Positions 1-6,353 of a stretch of DNA of 8,189 bases are shown piece by piece. A program made the position numbers and the translations under genes. The notes under the pieces are model-generated. The model worked only from the letters and a program-made list of their open reading frames with translations, was not told the origin of the DNA and searched no databases. Positions within the stretch are counted from its first letter, which is position 1. Every line of letters begins with the position of its first letter. The DNA comes from an uncultured Granulosicoccaceae bacterium (GTDB taxonomy: Bacteria > Pseudomonadota > Gammaproteobacteria > Granulosicoccales > Granulosicoccaceae). The DNA lies in NCBI GenBank assembly GCA_937951695.1, contig CALFBL010000053.1, forward strand, positions 1 through 8,189, read 5' to 3'.

Positions 1-117
1 GGGTTGAGCGGGTTGAGCGGGTTGAGCGGGTTGAGCGGGTTGAGCGGGTTGAGCGGGTTGAGCGGGTTGAGCGGGTTGAGCGGGTTGAGTGGGTTGAGTG
101 GGTTGAGTGGGTTGAGT
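1..117. repeat. 9-bp in-frame tandem repeat (minisatellite), 13 copies
   Basis: Thirteen head-to-tail copies of a 9-bp unit are read directly. Nine copies of GGGTTGAGC (1-81) are followed by four of GGGTTGAGT (82-117), with no other variation; a partial GGG follows at 118. The unit is a multiple of three, so gain or loss of copies keeps the minus-strand frame of the J-domain protein and only changes the length of its (T/A)QP tract. The array begins at base 1, so the true copy number may be larger. Confidence 0.98.
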
Positions 118-396
118 GGGCTTTGGCGGTGTTTCGGAGGACTGTACGCCATTTTTTAAAGCGGGATCCTGCAACGGCAGACGGCCATTGGATTGATGAT
201 ATTCACGCAGGTTTTTGTAAGACTTTGTGACTTCGATGAATCGATTATGGGCATGCTGGCGCTCACGCGGGAGCGCAGTAAACCGGTCAGGATGCCACCG
301 ATTGACCAGACGACGGTAGTTTCGGCGCGCTTCTGGGAAGCCGGCGTCCCGATCCAGCTCAAGCATTTGATAATCCCGCTCGAAGATGTTACTCAC
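1..396 (-). CDS. J-domain (DnaJ-like) protein with TQP/AQP tripeptide repeats, partial (3' end outside window)
   Basis: Translating the minus strand from a GTG at 396 gives 132 codons with no stop before the window edge. Residues about 8-66 look like a J domain: helix II reads NYRRLVNRW, followed by the diagnostic HPD at residues 35-37, then helix III (RFIEVTKSYKNLREY). J domains bind Hsp70/DnaK through HPD and stimulate its ATPase. A short linker (about 67-93) leads into 13 tripeptides, four TQP then nine AQP (94-132). No Gly/Phe region or zinc finger is seen, so this is a J-only (class III-like) protein, not canonical DnaJ. The start is supported by GGAG on the minus strand at 406-403, six bases upstream of the GTG, and by an in-frame stop further upstream. 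No signal peptide precedes the domain, so it is probably cytosolic or faces the cytosol. It diverges from the EPS genes. Client and C-terminal architecture are unknown. Confidence 0.85.
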   Translation of the reverse strand, partial: MSNIFERDYQMLELDRDAGFPEARRNYRRLVNRWHPDRFTALPRERQHAHNRFIEVTKSYKNLREYHQSNGRLPLQDPALKNGVQSSETPPKPTQPTQPTQPTQPAQPAQPAQPAQPAQPAQPAQPAQPAQP

Positions 397-402
397 CTGA
401 AA

Positions 403-406
403 CTCC
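403..406 (-). promoter_or_regulatory. Ribosome binding site of the J-domain gene
   Basis: The minus strand reads GGAG at 406-403, then six bases, then GTG at 396-394. This spacing is what fixes the GTG as the start. An in-frame TAG lies further upstream, so no much longer form is possible. Confidence 0.7.
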
Positions 407-483
407 AATTTCCTATCGGATGACTTTACAATGGCCGGCTACCTGCGAAGTGGTTTGTCACTTGCTTATACATTGATGTAATA

Positions 484-493
484 CAACTAGTTG
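484..493. promoter_or_regulatory. 10-bp perfect palindrome, possible operator
   Basis: CAACTAGTTG is a perfect inverted repeat in the divergent intergenic region. Its last two bases overlap the -24 element of the sigma-54 promoter candidate. It could be a regulator half-site pair acting on either divergent gene, but a 10-bp palindrome can also occur by chance and no second copy was found nearby. Confidence 0.25.
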
Positions 494-507
494 GCACTCG
501 TATCGCT
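492..507 (+). promoter_or_regulatory. Candidate sigma-54 (RpoN) -24/-12 promoter for the EPS genes
   Basis: The plus strand reads TGGCAC, five bases (TCGTA), then TCGCT. The RpoN consensus is TGGCAC-N5-TTGCW, so there is one mismatch (C for the second T of the -12 box) and the invariant GG-N10-GC spacing is exact. Transcription would start near 518, leaving a leader of roughly 80-105 bases before the export lipoprotein. No convincing sigma-70 promoter was found in this intergenic region. A sigma-54 promoter would require an NtrC-type activator, which is not in the window. Confidence 0.6.
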
Positions 508-578
508 CCAAATGGCTGAACACATCTTTTCATGAACCTGCCCGAGTTCTCATAACGAGGTAATCGGCAGAGATTGCT

Positions 579-598
579 GCAAGTGCAATAAAACTTGC
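579..598 (+). other. Small hairpin in the presumed EPS leader
   Basis: GCAAGT (579-584) and ACTTGC (593-598) form a perfect 6-bp stem around an 8-base loop. It ends immediately before the GTG at 600 and lies 25 bases before the ATG at 624. The hexamer TTGCTG is also directly repeated at 574-579 and 595-600. The stem is short and is not followed by a T-run, so it is not a terminator. It might affect start-site access, with low confidence. Confidence 0.25.
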
Positions 599-623
599 TG
601 TGACACCAGAGCACGTACTTACT

Positions 624-1253
624 ATGACACCTAACAGCACTATATTTCTGACCTTGACGCTTGCGTCTATCTTAACAGCCTGTGGCGGCACGGGAGGGCA
701 GTTACGCCCGGAAGACCGCCCGCCTGAGGCCGGAGCAGCCGCCGCTCCCGAGTACCGTTTGGGGCCTTCGGACGTGGTTTCGGTCAATGTTTGGAAAAAT
801 CCTGACCTTTCGGTTACCGTCCCGGTGCGACCCGACGGATTCATTTCTGTGCCTCTGGTTGGCGATGTATTGGCGGGTGGACGTACACCTGCCGAGATTT
901 CAGCCGATACAGAGGGTAAGTTATTGCAGTTTATTCGCTCTCCCCAAGTGTCAATTATTGTTGAGGAGCTCAATAGCGCTGAATTTCAGAATAGAGTACG
1001 CATAGTCGGTGGAATCGCCGAGCCTAAATCAATCTCCCATCGTGATGGTATGACCGTGATTGACTTGGTTCTTGAGGCGGGTGGCGTGAACGAGTTCTCG
1101 TCCCCGGAAAGTGCTCGGCTGTTCCGTACGATTGATGGACAGCCTAAGGTGTTTCCCGTGTACTTGCAAAGCATTTTGCAGAACGGGGTGTTGGACACCA
1201 ATTATACGCTGCTACCGGGTGACGTCATTTCCGTTCCCGAGCGCAGGTTTTAA
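624..1253 (+). CDS. Wza/GumB-type polysaccharide export outer-membrane lipoprotein
   Basis: From the ATG at 624 this is a 209-residue protein that carries nascent polysaccharide through the periplasm and outer membrane. A hydrophobic signal peptide ends in a lipobox, LTA-C, with the lipidated Cys at residue 20. A Poly_export domain follows at about 43-118 (starting EYRLGPSDVV), then an SLBB-like domain at about 126-205 (VRIVGGIAEP, later GMTVIDLVLEAGGV). It is much shorter than E. coli Wza and lacks the long C-terminal helix region, so it resembles GumB and the export proteins of XrtA/PEP-CTERM EPS loci. The start is uncertain: an in-frame GTG at 600 adds eight residues, and neither start has a good Shine-Dalgarno. 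The n-region has no Lys or Arg, which is unusual. It is the first gene after the sigma-54 promoter candidate, and 73 bases separate it from the chain-length gene with no terminator in between. Confidence 0.9.
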   Translation: MTPNSTIFLTLTLASILTACGGTGGQLRPEDRPPEAGAAAAPEYRLGPSDVVSVNVWKNPDLSVTVPVRPDGFISVPLVGDVLAGGRTPAEISADTEGKLLQFIRSPQVSIIVEELNSAEFQNRVRIVGGIAEPKSISHRDGMTVIDLVLEAGGVNEFSSPESARLFRTIDGQPKVFPVYLQSILQNGVLDTNYTLLPGDVISVPERRF

Positions 1254-1326
1254 TTTGATCGCTTTCTGTGCGCTTAGCAATATAGGGAAATGGATAAAGT
1301 GAACAAGACAACTGTCAGTAGAGACT

Positions 1327-2871
1327 ATGAGTAACATAACCTTAGATGAAATGAGACCCCTGTTGGCTCGGGAAGTGCTGGCCAAACGAGGCACACTTGT
1401 GCTGGTGTTTGCGATCTCTGCACTGTTGTTCCTCGCGCTTGCTGCGGTTTGGAAGAAAAGCTACGTATCCTACGCGCAGATTTATGTTGATGACCAACGA
1501 CCGGTGAAGTCTCTTCTAGAGGCCGACACTGGGGCGAGTTCTGACCAAGCCAATTTGGCTAAAGAAGAGCTGTTCAATTCAGAGATTATGAATTTGATTC
1601 TCGATGAGGCTGGGTTCGCTGATGAGAACACAACACTGGCCGAACGCGAGCGCTTGATCAATGAGATAAAGGACGATACCGAGGTCTATAACATCAACAA
1701 TCAATTGATTGAGATCTTGTTCGAATATCACGATCCTGCGGTGGCTTTTAAAACTACATCTCTATACGCCGATCTCTTTCTCGACAAGGCCATGCGCCAG
1801 TCGAGTGCAGAAACCACCGATAACTTTGAACTGATCATTGACCAAGTCGAAACTCTACGGACGAAGCTGGAAGACTCAGAAGCGAGAATTCAGCGGTTTA
1901 AAACTCAGTACCCGGGCTTGGGTGCCACCACTGAGGGCAACGTTGAAACCCGCGTTATCGAGCTTCGTCGCGAGCTGGAATCTACGCAGCTGCAAGCGGC
2001 ACAAGCTGAACAACGTACGCGTGCACTTCAGCGCGAAGTGAATTCGGAAACGTCCTCGTTGGCCCGCGATGCGGTCATCTCGCAATACCGCAACCGAATG
2101 TTCGAGCTGCAATCACAGATTGAAGGATTGCGCCTAAACTACACCGATGACTACCCGGATATCGTTCGATTGAAGCAACAGCTTCGCGATGTTGAGGCGC
2201 AGTCTCGTCAAGCGGCAGCAACCGGATCAACGGGCGGCTTTGGGGGAGAAATAAACTCCGTCAATCCGGCGTTCCAGCAATTGCGTAGCGATCTGTCCAC
2301 AACTCGAGCTAACGCCGAGGCGCTACGCTCTCGTGCTAACCAGTTGGATGTGTTGTTGGCAAAGGAAATCGAGCGCTCCGCCACTACTTCAGTGGTTGAG
2401 CGTGAATACACGGATTTAGTTCGTGACTATGAACGGACGAAAAATCAATACGATGATTTGGCGCAGGCTCAAGACGATGCCCGCATCGCCATGGTGGTTA
2501 GTAAAGACAAGCAAGGTGTTTTGTACCGTATTGCTGAACCTGCCAATTTTCCACAAAACCCGGAAGGGTTGCGTTTCATTCATATTGCTGCCGGTGGGTT
2601 ATTTTTAAGTCTGTTACTGCCTTTCATTGGATTAATCGTGTTTTTGAAACTGGATCCTCGCATCCGGACATCATCATCGATATCCGAAGTTCTTGAGCTA
2701 CCGCTTTTGACTACGGTGCCGCACATGGATCGCGTTCGCGATCGCAAGTCCTGGCTCAGCAGAACGTCTGGGGTGGTCACCGTTGTAGCTTCGGTGTTCG
2801 TTATTTATATAATCGTGGGCGTGATTAAATTCGCCACAGCGATTGGTGTCTTGGGAGGAGGTGTGGCATGA
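1327..2871 (+). CDS. Wzz/GumC-type polysaccharide chain-length determinant
   Basis: This 514-residue inner-membrane protein belongs to the polysaccharide co-polymerase family, which sets chain length and links polymerisation to export. A first membrane segment lies at about 23-42. A long periplasmic region follows, rich in charged coiled-coil sequence (about 160-370). A Pro-containing stretch (AEPANFPQNP, 403-412) precedes the second membrane segment (about 418-440). A cytosolic loop of about 40 residues leads to a third hydrophobic segment (about 483-505) near the C-terminus. Classical Wzz has only two segments; a third is, from memory, seen in XrtA-locus chain-length proteins. No kinase domain is fused here; the kinase-like gene is separate and starts inside this gene's stop (ATGA overlap). 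The ribosome binding site of the 1327 ATG is weak (AGAG three bases upstream). Family assignment is firm; the exact subfamily is inferred. Confidence 0.9.
   Translation: MSNITLDEMRPLLAREVLAKRGTLVLVFAISALLFLALAAVWKKSYVSYAQIYVDDQRPVKSLLEADTGASSDQANLAKEELFNSEIMNLILDEAGFADENTTLAERERLINEIKDDTEVYNINNQLIEILFEYHDPAVAFKTTSLYADLFLDKAMRQSSAETTDNFELIIDQVETLRTKLEDSEARIQRFKTQYPGLGATTEGNVETRVIELRRELESTQLQAAQAEQRTRALQREVNSETSSLARDAVISQYRNRMFELQSQIEGLRLNYTDDYPDIVRLKQQLRDVEAQSRQAAATGSTGGFGGEINSVNPAFQQLRSDLSTTRANAEALRSRANQLDVLLAKEIERSATTSVVEREYTDLVRDYERTKNQYDDLAQAQDDARIAMVVSKDKQGVLYRIAEPANFPQNPEGLRFIHIAAGGLFLSLLLPFIGLIVFLKLDPRIRTSSSISEVLELPLLTTVPHMDRVRDRKSWLSRTSGVVTVVASVFVIYIIVGVIKFATAIGVLGGGVA
2856..2860 (+). 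promoter_or_regulatory. Ribosome binding site of the BY-kinase-like gene
   Basis: AGGAG lies inside the end of the chain-length gene, seven bases before the ATG at 2868. It is the strongest Shine-Dalgarno in the window and fixes the start at the ATGA overlap. Confidence 0.75.
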
Positions 2872-3746
2872 CTGATCGCGCAAAGATAGCGAATGTTCGT
2901 TCGATTATTCAACAGAAGCAGAGTAAGGGACAGCGACGTGCGGTAAAGCAAAGCCGAGAGATGGTTCCGGTAAGTCGCATTACCGCGAACGGTGGGCCGA
3001 ACCAGCTACGGACCCAATCTGATTCGGTTAACCTCGCCGATCGGCATACCGCTGAACTGGCCAACATGGAAGAGGGTCGGTTGTTTACTGATCGTGAACT
3101 CGACCTCTTAGGTATCGTTCATCCGCGCTTAAAAAATCGCGCTTTGGTGGATTCCATGCGTCTGCTGCGAACCAAGCTGTACACGCTGAATCCTGAAGGT
3201 AATTTTAGTGTCATGGTGTGCTCAGTGGTACCAGAAGGTGGCGGTAGTTTCGTCGCCACTAATCTCGCCGCGACGATTGCGTTCGATAAGGCGAAAACGT
3301 CTTTATTGGTCGATGCTAACCTCAACGGAACTTTGATGCCGCGTCTGCTAAAGTTGATCGGTCGTCAGAACGCTTTGGGTGTTACAGACTATTTGGAAAA
3401 CCCGTCAATGGGCATCGAGAACATTGTAAGCCCCAGTGGTATACCACGTATGCGCTGTGTGCCCTTGGGTCACGAGCCTGAAAATTCTGCCGAACACTTT
3501 ACCTCGGCCCGGTATCGCCAGATGATGTTAGACATCAAGGCACGTTACGACAACCGATATGTGGTGGTCGATGGACCAGCTCTTCGCGGTTCTTCAGACG
3601 CGCGTATATTATCTGATTTATGCGACTACACAGTTTTGGTCGTTCCCTATGGAAAGGTCACTGCAGGAACACTTGATGCATTAGTAGACGAGATCGACGA
3701 GAACAAGCTCGCCGGCATCGTGATGAATGATCAACCTGGTAGCTGA
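2868..3746 (+). CDS. BY-kinase-like (CpsD/Wzc cytosolic domain) P-loop protein with degenerate active site
   Basis: This 292-residue cytosolic protein matches the bacterial tyrosine kinase fold that partners Wzz-type proteins, in the style of the XrtA-associated autokinases. A basic, probably disordered N-terminus (about 1-75) precedes the domain. The EX2RX2R helix reads DSMRLLR (95-101), with Asp for Glu. The Walker A region reads PEGGGSF (122-128), where kinases have PGEGKS[TF], so the catalytic Lys is replaced by Gly126. Walker A' reads LLVDANLN (D149, N151, N153) instead of DxDxR. Walker B reads VVVDGPA (D235), with Ala for the second Pro. The C-terminus ends NDQPGS with no tyrosine cluster. 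The frame is intact and the surrounding fold is well conserved, so this is not a decayed gene; loss of catalysis is inferred. It may act as a structural regulator of the chain-length protein. Its stop overlaps the next start (TGATG). Confidence 0.85.
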   Translation: MTDRAKIANVRSIIQQKQSKGQRRAVKQSREMVPVSRITANGGPNQLRTQSDSVNLADRHTAELANMEEGRLFTDRELDLLGIVHPRLKNRALVDSMRLLRTKLYTLNPEGNFSVMVCSVVPEGGGSFVATNLAATIAFDKAKTSLLVDANLNGTLMPRLLKLIGRQNALGVTDYLENPSMGIENIVSPSGIPRMRCVPLGHEPENSAEHFTSARYRQMMLDIKARYDNRYVVVDGPALRGSSDARILSDLCDYTVLVVPYGKVTAGTLDALVDEIDENKLAGIVMNDQPGS

Positions 3747-5137
3747 TGTCCAAACAACTTTTTATCCTACCGGCGCTGGCGGCGAGTTTAGCGGTTAGCT
3801 CGCCCGCCCGTTCCCTTGATATAGGGATCGAGGCGGAGCTTCGTCTCGAAGCGTCCGACAACGTCGACCAGATCGACGACAGCGTTGGAGATGAGGGCAC
3901 CGTCGGTTTCGCGTCGTTCGAAGTTTATGGCGAACAACGCGGTCAATTTCTTCGGGGCGGATTTTTAGGCGAATTGCAGACTCGTCAAGAGTTTGATACG
4001 GACGACAACGACACCTCCACGGTCAATAACTTTTTTGGTGGGGCAACGCTGCAGCTGACGCCTTCGCTATCGTGGTATTTCGGCGACGTGCTGGGCTCGG
4101 TACGAGTCAGTGACGGCATCATTCCCACCGAGGATGATGAGATCGCTGTGCGGCGCAACGTGTTCGTCACCGGTCCAACCCTCAATTTCGAAGTGGATTC
4201 GCGCCGTCGTTTCAATGCCGAATTACTCTACTTCAATCAAAGTCAGGACGATATCGACTTGGCCCAACTGTTTACCGCGCAGGCCGACTTTAGCTTCGAC
4301 ACTAGCGGCGGCAACACCTTTGGTATTGCTCTAAGTGATATCTATACCGATGAGCCCAACGAGCCTGTGGGCGAACTGGTGGCAGACGATAATAACCGTG
4401 TCTCGGCAGCGCTGTTCTGGAGACGGGACCGCGGTCGATTTTCTTATTCTGCTGAAGTAGGGGCCACCCGTTTCGACGCAGATGGCGATGCCATCACAGG
4501 ATTAAACGCCGCGTTTCGGGTATCTCGGCAACTGAGCCCGGTTTCGAGTTTAGTCTTTGCCATCGGCACCGATCTGAGCGACCAAAACATCTCTACCATC
4601 GATTCGTTGCTCGATGATGGGGCTGGCACCCAGACCGAGGCGCCGGGTATTTTCCAAAGCAACATCGCATCGATCATTTATAACTTTGCGGGCAGTCGAA
4701 CCACGGCGCAACTTGGAGCGAGCGTGGAAGATTCCGCCTTCCGCACACTGGAGACGTTGATCGATGGTACCGATCCGTCGCTTGAGGACAGCACGATTAT
4801 CGCCTTGTTTGGCTCGCTGTCGCGCACCTTTACCAGGCGACTGAGTTTGAACGCAGGACTGCGCTATGAAAACGAGCAGTTCGATAACCTGGACGATGAA
4901 TCGGATTCAGTGGCAGCAGACATCACAGTCGATTTTAGATTGACCCAAAGCTTCATTATTGGTGCAGGCGTCAGAAGCTCCTATTCAACGGGAACCAACA
5001 CCCGCGAGTTTATCAGCGTAGCGGCCGACGGTAACTTCGACGTTACCGAAAATCGTGGTGTGTTGTTGTTGCGCTATGCACCGCCGTCGAGGGCCACCCG
5101 AGAACCGGTGGTTCAACTCAGACAATTGCTGCGCTAG
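3746..5137 (+). CDS. Outer-membrane beta-barrel protein of the EPS locus
   Basis: This 463-residue protein begins with a signal peptide (MSKQLFILPALAASLAVSSPA), probably cut after Ala21 or Ser23. The mature part is acidic, rich in Asp, Gly, Ser and Thr, and consists of alternating polar/hydrophobic strands typical of an outer-membrane barrel (for example SLSWYFGDVLGSVRVS and RRLSLNAGLRYENEQF). The early motif ASDNVDQ (36-42) resembles the SDN motif near the N-terminus of XrtA/PEP-CTERM-associated outer-membrane proteins, which sit at this locus position after the kinase gene. It could be an auxiliary export channel or assembly factor; its exact role is unknown. The last clear strand is RGVLLLRYA. 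It is followed by a polar tail of about 18 residues ending LLR, not by the usual terminal aromatic residue. The start overlaps the kinase-like stop by one base, with only a weak ribosome binding site, which implies translational coupling. Confidence 0.75.
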   Translation: MSKQLFILPALAASLAVSSPARSLDIGIEAELRLEASDNVDQIDDSVGDEGTVGFASFEVYGEQRGQFLRGGFLGELQTRQEFDTDDNDTSTVNNFFGGATLQLTPSLSWYFGDVLGSVRVSDGIIPTEDDEIAVRRNVFVTGPTLNFEVDSRRRFNAELLYFNQSQDDIDLAQLFTAQADFSFDTSGGNTFGIALSDIYTDEPNEPVGELVADDNNRVSAALFWRRDRGRFSYSAEVGATRFDADGDAITGLNAAFRVSRQLSPVSSLVFAIGTDLSDQNISTIDSLLDDGAGTQTEAPGIFQSNIASIIYNFAGSRTTAQLGASVEDSAFRTLETLIDGTDPSLEDSTIIALFGSLSRTFTRRLSLNAGLRYENEQFDNLDDESDSVAADITVDFRLTQSFIIGAGVRSSYSTGTNTREFISVAADGNFDVTENRGVLLLRYAPPSRATREPVVQLRQLLR

Positions 5138-5141
5138 CATC

Positions 5142-6353
5142 ATGGCAACGAATGGTTTGACTCACGCTGGAGTGGCCGTTGCAAGCGAGATCGCTGAGCC
5201 AAGGCTTCGCGTGTTGTTTGTCATCGACAGCACCTTCCCGGGAGCTGGTGGCGCAGAAGCACAAGCGCGCAAATTAGCCAGAGCCCTAAAGGAGCGCGGC
5301 GCGGTTATGGAATTTGTCTCACCTCACGTCGTCACCGATATGCCGATCAATTGCGTTGTTGATGGCACACCTTGCCACCGCATCGCTTACCCACACGTGA
5401 AAGGGCTTGGCGCGATCATCCTGTTGCTGCGTTTCGCGTGGTACTTGTTCAAGCGGCGCAAGGATTTCGACGTCGTGCACGTGCACATTACTCGTTTATT
5501 GGCGACCGTTGCGGTACTGATGCGTCCGCTGACGGGTCTGCCGGTGATTACGAAGATATCCGGTTACTTCGAGTTCACGGGCGGTGTGCTCGATCCGGAT
5601 TCAAACAATCTGAGTAACGCGTTCCTACGACGAATCCTGCGCAAGATCGATTACGTGCAAACGATCAGCGTGCAAACTCGCGAGCTATTGCTCGAAGCCG
5701 GTTTTCGCGAGGAGCAGATAAAATACATCCCGAACGGTGTGGATGTATCGGAGAGCATTCGCCTAGCCAAAGAACCGGCGCAACCGGGCTGTTACGAGGC
5801 GGAAGAGGGTGTCACCGTGTTTGGTTACTGCGGCAGGCTACGCCAGATCAAAGGCGTTGAAGTGCTGATCGACGCGTTCGCAGCGTTTGTCGACACGCGC
5901 AGTGATAGGCGCGTCAAACTCCGAATCGCTGGTGGTGGCTCGCTGCTCACGGAATTAAGTGCTCAGGTCGATCGTCTTGGGCTTCAGGAGTGTGTGGAGT
6001 TTGTTGGAGTCGTTGAAGATACCCACGAGTTCTACAAATCGTTGGATGTGTACATTCAGCCATCGTTTGCAGAAGGGCTACCCAATTCGGTAATCGAAGC
6101 TATGGTAGCGGGCTTGCCGGTATTAGCCACCAATATAGGCGGAAACACGGACTTAATCAGTCACGGTACCGAAGGTTGGTTATTTGAAGCCGGAGATGTG
6201 GCCGCGTTATCGGCGTTAATGTCTCGCTGTCTGGATGAATATTCCACTTTAGACACCATGGGTGAGGCAGGCTGTGCTCGGATTGTGGAGACGTTTGATT
6301 TTTCTAATGTCACGGAAGACTTACTGGAGCTGTACCGTGGCAAGTCAAGTTGA
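5142..6353 (+). CDS. GT4-type (GT-B fold) glycosyltransferase
   Basis: This 403-residue cytosolic enzyme would transfer a sugar from a nucleotide donor to the growing lipid-linked repeat unit. The N-terminal Rossmann domain opens at about 24 (VLFVIDSTFPGAGGAE; the glycine-rich GAGGAE is at 34-39). The linker region has YIPNGVD (195-201). The C-terminal Glycos_transf_1 domain has GYCGRLRQIKG (228-238) and the E-x7-E donor-site motif FAEGLPNSVIEAM, with Glu311 and Glu319. No membrane segment stands out apart from a hydrophobic patch near 90-100. The ATG at 5142 was chosen because it lies four bases after the preceding stop, just before the conserved domain. The frame is open upstream to 5055, but that part overlaps the barrel gene and reads as Cys/Arg-rich shadow. 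The ribosome binding site is poor, so coupling is likely. Donor and acceptor sugars cannot be told from sequence. Confidence 0.9.
   Translation: MATNGLTHAGVAVASEIAEPRLRVLFVIDSTFPGAGGAEAQARKLARALKERGAVMEFVSPHVVTDMPINCVVDGTPCHRIAYPHVKGLGAIILLLRFAWYLFKRRKDFDVVHVHITRLLATVAVLMRPLTGLPVITKISGYFEFTGGVLDPDSNNLSNAFLRRILRKIDYVQTISVQTRELLLEAGFREEQIKYIPNGVDVSESIRLAKEPAQPGCYEAEEGVTVFGYCGRLRQIKGVEVLIDAFAAFVDTRSDRRVKLRIAGGGSLLTELSAQVDRLGLQECVEFVGVVEDTHEFYKSLDVYIQPSFAEGLPNSVIEAMVAGLPVLATNIGGNTDLISHGTEGWLFEAGDVAALSALMSRCLDEYSTLDTMGEAGCARIVETFDFSNVTEDLLELYRGKSS
6326..6329 (+). promoter_or_regulatory. Ribosome binding site of the deacetylase gene
   Basis: GGAG lies inside the end of the glycosyltransferase gene, seven bases before the GTG at 6337. 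It is the reason for choosing that GTG over the ATG at 6262, which has no such signal and would add a non-homologous 25-residue stretch. Confidence 0.65.

Noticed and set aside
1..117. CRISPR array or telomere-like repeat
   Set aside because: Units are 9 bp with no spacers, and they are in frame with a coding sequence; this is a coding minisatellite.
156..423. Short frames of 68 and 76 residues on both strands left of the EPS genes
   Set aside because: They lie in other frames of the minus-strand J-domain gene, which has a good ribosome binding site and a recognisable domain; the short frames resemble nothing.
455..484. Sigma-70 promoter TTGTCA-18-TAATAC
   Set aside because: The -35 is fair but the -10 matches only three of six positions; the sigma-54 element nearby is much better.
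530..973. 147-codon minus-strand frame
   Set aside because: It is antisense to the export lipoprotein, whose lipobox and Poly_export/SLBB sequence are clear; the antisense product is low-complexity Ser/Thr/Arg-rich.
1254..1326. Terminator between the export lipoprotein and the chain-length gene
   Set aside because: No GC-rich stem followed by a T-run is visible, so read-through is expected.
5055..5141. Upstream extension of the glycosyltransferase frame
   Set aside because: The added 29 residues are Cys/Arg-rich and overlap the end of the barrel gene; family members start near the ATG at 5142.
6262..6336. Upstream extension of the deacetylase frame to an ATG
   Set aside because: It overlaps the glycosyltransferase by about 90 bases and lacks a ribosome binding site, while GTG 6337 has GGAG at the right distance.
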